This document shows, one piece after another, positions 46,902 to 58,209 of a DNA stretch of 64,000 nucleotides (its first letter is position 1; the number at the start of each line of letters is the position of its first letter). The stretch lies in NCBI RefSeq assembly GCF_047948215.1, contig NC_134455.1, positions 167,754,575 to 167,818,574 on the forward strand, written 5' to 3'. The stretch comes from Lycorma delicatula. Its lineage: Eukaryota; Arthropoda; Insecta; Hemiptera; Fulgoridae. Below the pieces are notes generated by a model. It saw only the letters and a program-made list of their open reading frames with translations, did no database searches and had not been told where the DNA came from. A program made the translations under genes and the position numbers.

Positions 46902-48960
46902 TGCCTCCAATGAAACGTAAGGCGACTGTCTAAGTCTAAAGGCTTAAAAATGAAACAATAGCGTAGGCAAGAAAGATTTGAGGAGAGGAAAAGAAGTCTT
47001 GCGACGCTGCGCAGTATAGCTAGTACATCTAAAGCTCAGAGAGTGCAGCAGCATGAGGCCCGACTACAGGATGAAAGATAGAACTGCTACATCTAGAGCT
47101 TCAGAGACAGTACAATAGCTAAGATCCGAGTACAGGAAATAAGAGATAAAGCCAAACTACCTCGGACTGCGCAAGATTTTGGAAGGATTCCTCTATGATC
47201 ATTTTAAAGACTATTCGCAGCATGTAACTGTTACAATCGGAAAATATGCTATCATTACTGTTGAGCTAAACATTTTAAATCAAAGTCTCATGGTATTTTA
47301 TGCAAAAATGGGAAAGTGAAACTCTACCAACTGGAACCACCAACACAAGAACTTTTAACTTACACATCAGGAGATATGACAGAGTCAAAGATTTTTCTTA
47401 GGAACATCAGAAAATACATATAGTAGTGATGTGACTGTTTTCGGCGTAAGCAACGAGAGAACAAACGATGAAGTGATGCGGCGATTCATGAAACATACCC
47501 TCTTGCTGTTGACCACATCGTTCATTTAGAAAATGGTCAGAGAGTTTCTTTCACAACAGAGAATGCCCATAAAGTGGTTGATCAACCATCAAACACGACT
47601 ACACATAGTGCATCGATCCAAACACTTTATAGGAAGGATATAAAGAGACCCCAGACCCCAGAGAGTATATTCTCTCTTGTTAAGTGAGAATATACTCCCC
47701 AGAGTCCTGAGAAAATCTGACATTAGAAATTGCGTTCGGTCCGAACATTTTAAACAAAACTTTGATTATTCTTGAGGACAAACGTGTGACCCGTATCAGT
47801 AAAACATTACTGCAACTCGGCCTGCTTGCTCCAGTACGAAACCGACAAAACGTACCTCACCCAGATTACTTACAAGAAACAATAACGTCTAAGAACCGAA
47901 TGCATACATCACGCACAAGAAGCCACTTCTAAATCAAAATCAGAAAAAAGCACGGATCAACTAGCGAAACAACACGATGGTATAATGTTTATCAGTGCTT
48001 CTAGAGAAATAGGGAAAACATTTTTAACTAATTTATTTCTGGCTGAAATCAGGGATCAGGGAGAAGTTTCTCTTGCTATCGCCTCTTCAGGAATTGCGGC
48101 GATGTTAATAGAAGGAGAGAGGACAGCCCGTTCAGTTCTTAAATTGTCGCTTGACATCGCCAGGAAGAAAATCCTATCTGCAACATAAAAGCAAGGCAAA
48201 TGGTGGGGCGCTGGTGCTAAAGACATGTAAATTAATCCTATTGGATGAATGCATCATGACTCACTAGAAAGCACTCGAGACTCTTGATGTCACTCTGAGA
48301 GATTTGAGAGGAAACGTCAACATGTTGGGAGGAGCGCTGGTACTCCTCTGTGGAGACTTTCGTCAAACCCTGCCCGTCATCCCAAAGTCAACACCGGCCA
48401 ATGAGATCCATCATGTATGTTTAAAACATTCATTTTTGTGGAAACGTAGAAACATGCAGAAAAGCAGAGAAGGTAGATTAGCAGTCGAGTCATCTGCCAA
48501 GATAAAATTTCTCTCCGATTTTTGTAATCTGGTGTCGTCTGTCGCAAAGCTAATAGATGCAGTATATCAGGCTGTTTACTAAAATTATCACAATTGGGCT
48601 GGTTGCGAGAGAGGACCTATCTTGCTGCTAAAAATGAAGAGGTCCAGGAAATAAACAAGCAAATATTTACTATTTTACCAGGTGTAGCCACTGAATGTCT
48701 TTCGACACCGTAGATGCCAATGAGGTCATTAATTTCCCATCAGGGTTCCTAAACTCACTTTATCCGGCTTAATCGCCACCACATCGCCTTCTACTTAAGT
48801 GGGTTTTCCAATTATTTTACTTCAGAACCTCGACCCACCAAAACTTTGCAACGGCACACGGGCTGTGTGTAAAGATGCCGGGCAATGGAATTGACGTAAC
48901 AAGTTTAACAGGAAAGGATGAGTATAAAACGGTCTTGGAGGAGTAACTAAAAATGTTATT
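46902..48960 (+). pseudogene. Helitron Rep/helicase, HUH domain deleted, broken
   Basis: In order: a basic N-terminus; NGKVKLYQLEPPTQELL (about 47,310) and FLRNIRKYI. Then a jump to YPLAVDHIVHLENGQRVSF (47,499-47,555). The intervening rolling-circle HUH nuclease region is missing. The PIF1-like helicase follows: ISASREIGKTFLTNLFLAEI (47,990-48,050), a degraded Walker A (GxxxxGKT expected), ASSGIAAMLIEGERTA, then LILLDECIMTH (Walker B, about 48,235) and [20 protein letters not shown] with [12 protein letters not shown] (48,300-48,390). Near 48,790-48,900 come FPIILLQNLDPPKLCNGTRA and DVTSLTGKD-like residues, the usual C-terminal block. Rep nicks and helicase unwinds the donor strand in rolling-circle transposition. 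Numerous stops. Confidence 0.82.
47663..47697. repeat. 12-bp perfect hairpin inside the Helitron
   Basis: GAGTATATTCTC and GAGAATATACTC flank an 11-nt loop. Confidence 0.8.
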
Positions 48961-49164
48961 TATAATCAAGTTTTGTGTTAAATTAATATTATAGTGAATT
49001 TGTAAAGATTTTGTTTTATAATCTGTATACTGTACTTTTATTTTAAAAATCTGTAAATAAAATTACTTTGATTTTACACCATATATAGATTTGATACCTT
49101 TTCCTGTCTAACAAAACAGTGGATTAAATAAATACCCGAGCAACGTCAAGTAGTCAGCTAGTAA

Positions 49165-49565
49165 CTAGTAATAAAACCAATAAAAGCCTCTTGTAATAAA
49201 AGCTATATTACATTTACAGGAAATTATAAAAACAATACCAATACTGATCATTTCACATTTATTTTAATATTAAATGAAAAAATAATTAAATTTATGACGC
49301 TTGCATCTCTGTAAGTGAAAAAAAAAAACAAAAAAAACTAAAAGCTTGGAAGAAGTTTTAAAGAATCATTTCATTAAAATATATTCATAAGATGATTTAA
49401 TTTATGAAATGGGATAGTTTATGCCTTAAAAATGGTATGATATATTTAGCAATTGAGTAACGAAATTACGCTGTTACTATTTTCATTGTACTTTACTATA
49501 CCTGTATCATTTTTCGAATATCGTTCAAGTAGATATAATTTTCTTTTCTTTCAACATAATTTTCA
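49165..49565. other. AT-rich spacer
   Basis: Nothing recognisable. Confidence 0.5.
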
Positions 49566-49569
49566 CGAG

Positions 49570-49625
49570 TAAGAGTGGCCAACTTATTGTAAATTAGGGT
49601 TTATATTTTTATAGGTCATATCGAC
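49570..49625 (+). mobile_element. hAT terminal fragment (tentative)
   Basis: GAGTGGCCAACTTATTGTAA followed by ATATCGACTTTTT resembles the left end of the hAT at 50,291 (GGTGGCCAACTTTTCTGTAT and ATCGACTTTTTATC). It is cut off by the SINE. Confidence 0.4.
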
Positions 49626-49790
49626 TTTTTTTTTGTTTAACCTCCGGGCCCACAGTTAAGCAATTTTTTGCGCAGAGGATGAGATGAATGCTTTGAAGCG
49701 TGTGTGAAAAATGCCATGCTTGACTGGGATTCGAACCCAGGACCTCCGGCTGAAAGGCCGAGACGCTTCCACTCGCGCCACGGAGGCCGG
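49626..49790 (-). mobile_element. tRNA-derived SINE (type B)
   Basis: On the minus strand the head reads GGCCTCCGTGGCGCGAGTGG (A box TGGCGCGAGTGG), then TCTCGGCCTTTCAGCCGGAG and GGTCCTGGGTTCGAATCCCA (B box GGTTCGAATCC). The body GCATGGCATTTTTCACACAC follows, and the tail GGCCCGGAGGTTAAACAAAA. The head cannot form a tRNA acceptor stem with the downstream sequence, so it is a SINE rather than a tRNA gene. A related head lies at 37,892-37,960. Confidence 0.82.
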
Positions 49791-50290
49791 CTACGTCGAC
49801 GACTTAGGACTCTGTTATCAGCACACAGAATACGTAAATTTATTCTGTCCTACTTACTATCGACCCGTAGATCGGTTTCCACACTTGTTATAACCTATAA
49901 AATCTACGCCGACAAACCTAACTTGTGCATACTGAGACAAAATATATAGCTTAACAGTTCATTTTAAATTCAAAAAATAAAAAGTGGATAATTATTTACG
50001 GATTATTAAGACAAAATTGAAAATACTCACGATGCAGTTACAAAAGCTGTAGGATTTAAGGAAATATTACGATTATCGAATTGTTTTTTTATGTTTAATA
50101 CGTAATCATTTGCAGGAGTAGAAATTACTTTCACGTTATAGGGGTTTTATTTGAATACTGCCCTGTGAAGTGAGAAAAGGAATCCACTTCACTTCTCAGC
50201 AAGTAATAGCTTGCATATTATGCTAGTTGTCTTTTGGCCCAGCACGATATTTTTCTATGTGAGTTGTAAATAATATTGGGTCTCCGTTAG

Positions 50291-53112
50291 CAGGGGTGGC
50301 CAACTTTTCTGTATATAAGATCGACTTTTTATCTTAAAAGTGTGTCGCGATCAACTTGTTGTCATAGGCGTAGTCTAAGGGGTGAAGAAAGGGTGTGAAA
50401 AGCATACTATGTTTATACACTGTGTTTCAGTATAAGGTGCATTCCAGCGAGGTATGGGTAGATAAGTAAAATATATTATTTTTTAAATCACTTATTAAGT
50501 TTTCGAGATATAGGCTCATGAAGAAAATAAATTTCCAGACCCAACCTTTGATAGCAGCATTCCGTACATGAGGTACCTAAAAAATTCGATCGATTTTCCG
50601 ACGCTTTTTCAAGATAGATTTTTACTAACTTAAAATGCAATTTAATTTTTTTATCAACTGCAATGTATAAGTTCTTGCACTATTTGTTCATAAATATGAA
50701 AAAATTGTTATAAAAATGCACAGTGTGGCTGATAATTTAATTTCAATATTTCGCTTTCGCGTTTTTTTGGGCCAGGAAAATTTATAATGAAAGAATAATA
50801 TGACTTTCTTTTTGCTAATCTATCAATAGCTCGCTGAGTACACTTCGTACTGAAATATAGATATACGGCTTATCTATCTACGTAAAAAAACAACAATAAT
50901 AATTATTTAAAGGGCCAAAAAACTCACGTCCAGGGGAATTAGAAGAACATGGATAATTATTAACAATATTTAATAATTCAAAGTAGCTACAGATAAAGAC
51001 AGATTTAGAATTTACTTTGTTGCCTTAACATTAATGGGAAGACTGAGTTTGCATGTCTCTAACCAAGGAATCATAATTAGGTGTATATCCTGACAAAGAT
51101 AATAATAATGAGTCTTCAGTACGGGAATCAGTCAGGACAGAACGTTTAGTCTTCGTTAGCAAGTATGAAAATGCCGATTCGCATAGGTATGTAGATCCGA
51201 AACAAGAATTTAATGAAATTAAATTCTATACATTTGATACACATATATATTCGCTACATTTAGTGATACTGGGATATTTTTCTCGGTTGACATATTTCCA
51301 AAAATCTTCTTCAAATTTTCTGGCTTGTAAGATTAAGGCAGTTTGTAAAATTATAATTTAATTTTCTAATGCCCTTTGATCCATATGAAATATGTCTGAA
51401 ATTTTTTTGTTAATGCGTTTCACACTTAAATATTTTTTAAAAGGAAATGATATAAATTGAGTGATAGCTCAAAAAGGCTGGGAATTCATCTTCATTTTGA
51501 CATAGGGCTATAAATCCATTTTTGCAACCTATCATTGCAACTGCGCTATCCATTGTTATTGAGACTAATTTAAAAAGTGAACTTTCAAATAATTGAGCAA
51601 GGTTTTAAAAGCTTTGAATATGTCTACACCTCTAGTCCTTTCCTTCAAAGAAATCATACCCGACAATTCTTCTTTAGATATTTTTACATCTAAAGAAGAT
51701 GTAAACTCCTTAAAAACCATACGAACGAAAACAAGTAATTGTGCTGTATCTCTTATATCTGTCGATTCATCACACTGAAGGGAAAACAAGAACATCTATT
51801 AATATCATTATATAACTGCTCTTTTACATTCCCACTCATCCTTTCAATTCGTCGCATTACTGTGTTTCGAGACAATTGTAGATCTTGAATTGCAATTGCA
51901 ATTTAAAAAGTGAATCTGACATTTCCAAAAAAATTTCCTTTACAAATTCACCGTCGGAAAATGGCTTACATTTTTTTGCTAAGAGATAGCTTACTTTGAA
52001 TGATGCAGTAGTTACTGCTTGTGACTTCAACCTTGTCTTTTTAAAAACGCTTTGTTGATTTGTTAATTGAGTTTTAAGATCCCTAACTTTACGTTTTCTC
52101 AGTTCAGAATTTGGTGGATAATCTGTTTGATACCAATGGCTACCGAGGTAAGGCAAATTAAACAACAACATTTATCATTCATTCGTAAAAAAGTAATCGA
52201 GTTCCCATTCTTCATTGAAGTGATAAGTTTTCGATTTTTTCGGTTTACTACTCATGTCCATGGGTATACTAAATGCAAAGAAATATGACAATTTAAAGAA
52301 TAAATATTTAATTAAATATTTTCCTAGAAAATTAAAAAACTCATGAACTGCGGCAATTATCTCCGTTACATTGAGAGATATAATAACAACACTGCGTATT
52401 ACGATCGGAGTCAGCAATACAAGTATATTAAAATCTAATATAGATATATTCAAATTTACAAGAAGTATGTTAAAGTTACAATATATTTATTACGATTTAC
52501 AATACTGACTTCCTAATTTAAATAGAATTATTGTTATTCCTAATATATTTGTAATACTGTCCCTTATTTTTCTTGTAGTGTAATGACCGCAGTTTAGAGA
52601 TCTGTTGCCGATAATGTTCACTTATCAAGTAAATAGATAGGTAAGAAAAGCAATTTAATTTAAAACAAAGAAAAGGTACTTACATATTAAACAGAAGAAA
52701 AATTGAAACTCAACGTGGTCACCGAGGATAAATAATATTGATTAATAATAATACTGTTAATATAAAAAAATGAAGCTACCGTATGACACTACCAAATGTT
52801 CAAGCTAACTGACTGTGTTCTTCGATGAGTCGAGTCGTAACTGTTGCGTTCACGCGTTGCGTCTGGTGACAAGTGTAACACATAAGTCAAAATGTATTGT
52901 GCTGGGTGGGCGGAGATCACAGTGTCAGGCTGTCAGAAATCTAGGAATTTATGACCTTGGAAAATTCCCAGAATGCATTAAACTATTGCTAGAAAGTTTT
53001 ATCTTCTACAATCGCTTCAAAGGTCATGGTACACGGAATTCCACCCCAGACATTGCGAGCGATCGACGATCGACCAAAATTGGCCTCGCGATCGACTTGT
53101 TGGCCACCCCTA
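50291..53112 (-). mobile_element. hAT transposon of the GTF2IRD2/Charlie-like type, with 8-bp TSD
   Basis: The ends are CAGGGGTGGCCAAC (50,291) and, in reverse complement, TAGGGGTGGCCAAC (53,112), differing only at the first base. The flanks are TCCGTTAG at 50,283-50,290 and TCCGTTAG at 53,113-53,120: a perfect 8-bp hAT target duplication. Length is 2,822 bp. The single transposase relic runs on the minus strand. The perfect ends with a decayed internal gene suggest a copy that could be moved only by an active relative. Confidence 0.9.
51045..52261 (-). pseudogene. hAT transposase, internally deleted
   Basis: ATG at 52,255 or 52,261 gives MSSKPKKSKTYHFNEEWELD, then CCCLICLTSVAI, the CxxC of the N-terminal zinc finger. 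YPPNSELRKRKVRDLKTQLT and VSYLLAKKCKPFSDGEFVKE follow at about 52,125-51,925. The core start FSLQCDESTDIRDTAQLLVF with VRMVF (catalytic Asp in DESTD) lies at about 51,790-51,715, then RTRGVDIFKAFK. Next comes MIGCKNGFIALC (about 51,520) and DEFPAFLSYH. After only about 170 bp comes FGSTYLCESAFSYL and LTDSRTEDSLLLSLSGYTPN (51,215-51,075), the C-terminal hAT dimerisation domain. About 200 residues of the catalytic core are therefore missing. This domain order is that of vertebrate GTF2IRD2 C-terminus and ZBED5-type proteins, themselves derived from such transposases. Confidence 0.87.
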
Positions 53113-53120
53113 TCCGTTAG

Positions 53121-53530
53121 CCAACAGTTATATCGGTAGTTTATTAGCAGTTATGATGTCCTTTACAATAAATACCGTTGAACGCATAGAACACAACCTG
53201 TTATGTGTATAACATTTTACATAATTTATCTTGCCAAAAACGATGATACACGAACGTAAGATAGTTTAATTTTTACAGCAATTTTGACGAACTAACTAAT
53301 TTATCGTCACCTCATAAACCTCTAACATAGATCAGACGTAGTTGTAGGAAAATTTTAAATATGCATTGCGATCAGACAGTACGGTTCAGTTAAATAACCC
53401 AATCGGTAATTCAACCGATTGATATTCCAAGGATCTGGCTTTACTCGATGACTAGGCACCACGTTATCGCTAGCCACGGACTCACCATCTTCCAACAAGC
53501 AACCAAAATCTTGTACCGGGACTCGACGAG
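53121..53530. other. Non-coding spacer
   Basis: Nothing recognisable. Confidence 0.45.
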
Positions 53531-53536
53531 ATAAAG

Positions 53537-53661
53537 AAAATTCACTTATAAAGATATATAGGGAGGGTTATCACGGGTCAATTCACTGAGTCACCCATTT
53601 TCATGGATACATATCGATTAGGTTTGTTTAAAAGAAAAACTAAAATCTAAAACTAAGTTAG
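53537..53661 (+). repeat. Direct repeat A, copy 1
   Basis: It shares about 125 bp with 55,022-55,146: AAATTCACTTATA, GGGTTATCACGGGTCA, GAGTCACCCATTTTCATGGA and GATTAGGTTTGTTTAAAAGA. The two copies differ at scattered bases and by a few-base indel (ATACATATCGATT against ATACATCGATT). Confidence 0.85.
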
Positions 53662-54477
53662 AAAGTAGTTTAGTTTGCTAAACTAATTTTAAATATTCTT
53701 TAAAATCAATAAATTTAAACGGTTTTAAATAATCGCCTAAATGAATATAATATGAGTATTACTGAATCTATTACTTCGAGTGGATTGAACGAGTATCGTA
53801 GGAAAACATTAATCACTGTTTTCTGGCATTTGTGTTCTTTATTGCGATTTAGCTTATTTCTGGTCTTCCATATTATTTTGAAGGAAGTCAGTTCACATTA
53901 TAAACAGTCTTTCAGTTAAGATACTCTTAATTCATAAATGATATTTCCTAAAGCACTGAAAAAAAAAGCTGTTTATGTGGCCGTTTTTGGCTGCATAGGG
54001 TTATAGATTTATTTATCCAAATAAACCGTTTCTTGTTTGCATGTCTCTCTATTAAAATTGGGTTAGAAATATTTAATTTACGGTTAATGTTTTAATGTGA
54101 AGAAATTTTTTAAGTTTTTTTTTTAATTTTAAATACCAAATTTTTATTTATAATTTGTATTTTGTTTTTTTTTTATATTAAAAGATAAACTTTTTTTTTT
54201 ATTCTTTCAAAGATATTTTAGAAAATTCCTCGATGTATTTTATATATAATTAATAGAAATTAATTTCATTTTAAAGCGACTGAAAAATTCATCAATCATT
54301 AAAAAGCGTTAAAAATATAACTTCATAACTTTAAAAGAAAAAGATTAATTATTTTACTGGTTTAACGGCACTACATCGAACAGAGGCTGACTAAGCAGGA
54401 TGTTTTATTGGGGCAATAAATAGCGGTTTCGGACATGATATTCGAGGGTTGAGCGCTTTCACATTCTTCTTGCTCCT

Positions 54478-54756
54478 TTATCTCACTGAGTTCTGAAGAA
54501 AGGGTTGACCGCTGCCACCCTTATCTCCGGGCTCTTCTTCAAATTGAAAAATATGACTTCTCCTGTCGACAATGTGATTTGTTGCCGGAATTTTTTTTAT
54601 GTACGAAACCAGACGGTCGTAAATAAGCCGGACTCCATTAGGGACAGGAGGTCCTGCAAGGACGTAGCACGGATTGCATTCTCGTTTCCTTATGAAAGCT
54701 ATCGGTAGGTTGCGACCAACAATCGCTACAGACTTTCTACCTGCATGTTTTGGCAT
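54478..54756 (-). CDS. Unrecognised 92-codon ORF
   Basis: MPKHAGRKSVAIVGRNLPIA begins at 54,756; the end is IFQFEEEPGDKGGSGQPF and a few further residues. It sits in a locally GC-richer patch (about 54,370-54,760) in otherwise AT-rich DNA. I do not recognise it. The sequence is basic in the first half and has one hydrophobic-aromatic stretch (LIYDRLVSYIKK). It may be a fragment of an unknown repeat or of a retrocopied gene. No splice sites, poly(A) or flanking duplication were found. Confidence 0.25.
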   Translation of the reverse strand: MPKHAGRKSVAIVGRNLPIAFIRKRECNPCYVLAGPPVPNGVRLIYDRLVSYIKKIPATNHIVDRRSHIFQFEEEPGDKGGSGQPFLQNSVR

Positions 54757-55021
54757 TTGTTACTGATTTTTAAACAAAAGATAAAAAAATATCAAAGACT
54801 TAAGCATATTGTAATTCATAAAAAAAAAATACTGCAATAAAAGGTCATCACTATTCGTGTATTTGAGTGATTCCACGTATGGTAGTGTGAATAAGAATAT
54901 CACACAATTAAAAATATTGTTTTTTTAACTTTTTAAATCTTTTTTCGGCTCTAAGAGATGTTTTAATTTTTATTTTTCATCGCCTTATATAGCATCCTTC
55001 TAAATAACAAAAAGTTTTAAA

Positions 55022-55146
55022 AAATTCACTTATACAGATGCATAGGAAGGGTTATCATGGGTCAGTTCACTGAATCACCCATTTTCATGGATACATCGAT
55101 TAGGTTTGTTTAAAAGAAAAACTAAAATCTAAAATTAAGTTATAAC
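55022..55146 (+). repeat. Direct repeat A, copy 2
   Basis: See 53,537-53,661 for the shared words. The copies are about 1.49 kb apart and in the same orientation. Confidence 0.85.
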
Positions 55147-55289
55147 TCAAATACGAGTAATTGTATCATCTACAAATGTTATTCGTTCATGAAGAATCCC
55201 ATCGATAGGAGTAGATCCCATAATAGATGCAATTACAGAACGATTAAATCAAATTAGATTAATAATCAACAAATATTTGTAAAATAAAT

Positions 55290-55606
55290 TAAGAATCTAT
55301 TATTTATGTATGAAGGATATAATACAATCACGGAAAATCATTGTAAGGTTAGAAAAAATTACCTACAAAGGTAATATACTGCTGATAAAATAACGCGATT
55401 ATTTAAACTATAAAAACAAGTTGTCATTGTTCTGTTAAATTTAGAATACAAATAAAAACATTGATAAATACCGTTAACTTAATGCATTTAAAAGTTTTCA
55501 GTTTTCATTTGTTTGGCACACTGTTTTATATATATAAATATATACCAGAAACTAACATGATCCAATGCTTTACATGTTAGTCAGAAACTAAGAACATCCA
55601 GCAGCC
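55290..55606 (+). repeat. Direct repeat B, copy 1
   Basis: It shares long stretches with 56,452-56,683: AGAATCTATT, ATAAAAACATTGATAAA, GTTAACTTAATGCAT, TTCAGTTTTCATTTGTTTGG, AAACTAACATGATCC and TATGTTAGTC-like ends. This copy is longer because of about 90 extra bases near 55,345-55,430. Confidence 0.82.
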
Positions 55607-56451
55607 GTAGCCCAACAGTTAGGCAATTGGTCATATTCAGTCTCAAACAATCCATCACTCCTCATATTTTTTTTTTGTTCGTGTTTCGTTACCAATTAAT
55701 ATACTGAAAAATACCAATCGATATTGCTCATTAGTCGAGTTACTCTTCTCATAAACAAGCACATTTTTAGGTTATGTTGTTGCATCCCGTGTTTTTGTAC
55801 TTCTGAATTAATATGCATTTTACGTTATTTTAAAGGCCATTTCTTATTTTACCGGTTTTTGTAACTGGCTAAGTAACGCAGGTTTTTCCCATCGACTAGA
55901 TTATGTTTTGCCAACATCACTGATATCATTTACTAATTTAAGATTGTGGAAGTAAAAATAAAAGAAGAAAGATTTTTATTTTTTCAATGGAAATCGTCGT
56001 TTAACCTTATTCGGCCAGCCACGTTACCCGGGTCAATTAACCGTATCATTTATGTCGAGGGAATTATACGATACACAGAATGATTTTAAATGGAATAGGT
56101 TACCCAATCGATGCGCTGTTGGTCTCTATAACAGTTTGGCGTCTTATACTAGAAAAGGCAACAGACTGTAACAATTTTATTTACTTCTTTTAACGAAACA
56201 AAGAAAGATTAGAAAATAAATTTTATATTTAAAAAAATAAAATAACGTAGTAGGAGTAGTTCTGTGAAAATGAAATTATAAATTGTTTATTATTTAGCAT
56301 TTATTAAAAATCGTTATTATTTATCCAGATTTACGATCCAGAATTTACGGAAACATCCAGATTTCAGAGTTAAGTCTTAATGTAAGAAGAACTATTAACA
56401 ACAGCATAGATAGTAAATGAGGTTTAAAAATCCTCTTATTTTGTAAAATAA

Positions 56452-56683
56452 AATAAGAATCTATTGTTTATGTATAAAGGATATATTACAATCACGGGAA
56501 TTACTGTTCTGTTAATTTTAGAATAGAAATAAAAACATTAATAAACAAAGGCGTTAACTTAATGCATATAAGTGTCTTCAGTTTTCATTTGTTTGGTACA
56601 CTGTTATATACATAAATATATACTAGAAACTAACATGATCCGGTGCTTTATATGTTAGTCAAAAACTAAAATCATCCAGCAAA
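56452..56683 (+). repeat. Direct repeat B, copy 2
   Basis: The partner of 55,290-55,606, same orientation, about 1.1 kb downstream, lacking an internal segment. Confidence 0.82.
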
Positions 56684-56689
56684 GTGTAC

Positions 56690-58195
56690 AGTTGGAATGA
56701 ATTAAAACTTCGTTTTTAGTTTTTGGAGGGGACGAAAACAATCAAATCCGTAAATATTAAAAAACAATTTAATTAAAATTAGATAATTGGAATTTGTTTA
56801 ATCTGTAAAAGTAAAGTTCTTGTAGTTTTCTTCATCTCAAAGATCTATTATTACTCTGGCATTTTTTCATATTATGTGAAATTTATAGAATTTTCCTGAC
56901 ATTTTTATGGTCCGAGATATGACGAAGGAAAATGTAAATATAAAATAGATAGCGACAATGTTGCTGAACTTTCCCGGAAAGAATTTTGGGTATCATAATT
57001 TAATTCTTCCTCAGCGACAGACTGCAGTAAAAAAAAATAAAATAATAATTAATTATTGAATATGGAAGAATAGTCTGAAGTCTTGAGGAGAGATTTTCAT
57101 GTATAAAATTTCCATTTAAAATGACGTTAATTTTTATTTTTTATTTTTTTTTTATTTAAGGATTCATAATTTAAGAAGAATCCCAAAATAGAACCGGTTG
57201 TGCGATAAAGAAACATAAATTGAAATTTATTTTAAATAAATTTCAATTATTATTATATTTAAAATTTATTTTAAATAAATTTCAATTATAATAAACAGTT
57301 ATTTAAATTATTAAAATCTACAGCTATTAAGGTATTTTATTTTTTAAATTTTTTTTAATTTTTTTTTTTAGTACAGTAGCGGATGGAATCAAGAGCTCCT
57401 TTGTGTTGCCTTCGTTAAATTAATTATAATGGTGATTATATTTTACACGGTCCGTTAATTCTTGTCGTACTTATATTCATAATAATTTATTTTTTAAATG
57501 CAGCGTGAATAACAATTTTTTTTAATTTGCTGTATTTGAAATGTAAAATAATAGCAAGTTTTAGCCTCAACAACGCGTAATTTAATGGATTCCTATATCA
57601 TTTAGAAACGTATTTTATTATATGTGTAATTTATTAATTACGCGAGGAATAACCGTACGAATCTAAAGCAAATGGATAATTTATAAGGTTCATGATTATG
57701 TAATAAATTTAATTAAATAAATACTCCATCAAATTGCAGGTCAATTAATTTAACCGTATTATTTTTTAAAAGGTAGATGTTTTAAGTACCTCATACAATA
57801 AAACCAATTTATATAAATGTAAAATCTACGTTCTGCAACCTGTTTTATGATCTAAAATTTGTTTGAGAAAGATAAAAAATGATAATTAATTTTAAAAAAG
57901 CTGACAACACAGTTGTAGGAATATCCCGTATTGCGAATTTTTTCTGATGCACGGCTTATACACACATATACGCACAACTTAATTTAAAATATTTATCATT
58001 TTATTTAAATATAATATTTTTCTACAGCTATACGTCAGTGCTACTCTAGCGCTCCTTGTGGTGACAGGGGATATTATTGACGGTTTACCAACATAGCCAC
58101 TAGTTTAGAGCATATTTTGAAGTGAGGGTGGATTTAGAAAATTTTTTTTTGCATATATCATTACTTTTTAATTGTTAACAAATGTGCCTAAAAAA
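56690..58195. other. AT-rich non-coding stretch with a local duplication
   Basis: AATTTATTTTAAATAAATTT followed by CAATTA occurs twice (about 57,224 and 57,262) and is itself partly palindromic. No gene found. Confidence 0.5.
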
Positions 58196-58209
58196 ATAAG
58201 GCCTTAATT

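Larger units (their letters stand above)
46710..49161 (+). mobile_element. Helitron, decayed, 3' terminus recognisable
   Basis: The 3' end reads ACCCGAGCAACGTCAAGTAG then TCAGCTAG at 49,154-49,161, followed by T. Helitrons end in CTRR, preceded by a short GC hairpin, and insert before a T. The expected stem CCCGGGC/GCCGGG has decayed. Coding remnants run from about 46,902 (MPPMKRKATV) to about 48,950 in the right order for a Rep/helicase protein. The 5' end (TC after an A) was not found; the R1-clade fragment upstream stops near 46,705, so the Helitron probably inserted into or next to it. Confidence 0.75.

Noticed and set aside
49704..49790. tRNA gene on the minus strand
   Set aside because: A and B boxes are present, but the head has no matching acceptor stem and continues into a SINE body with an A-rich tail.
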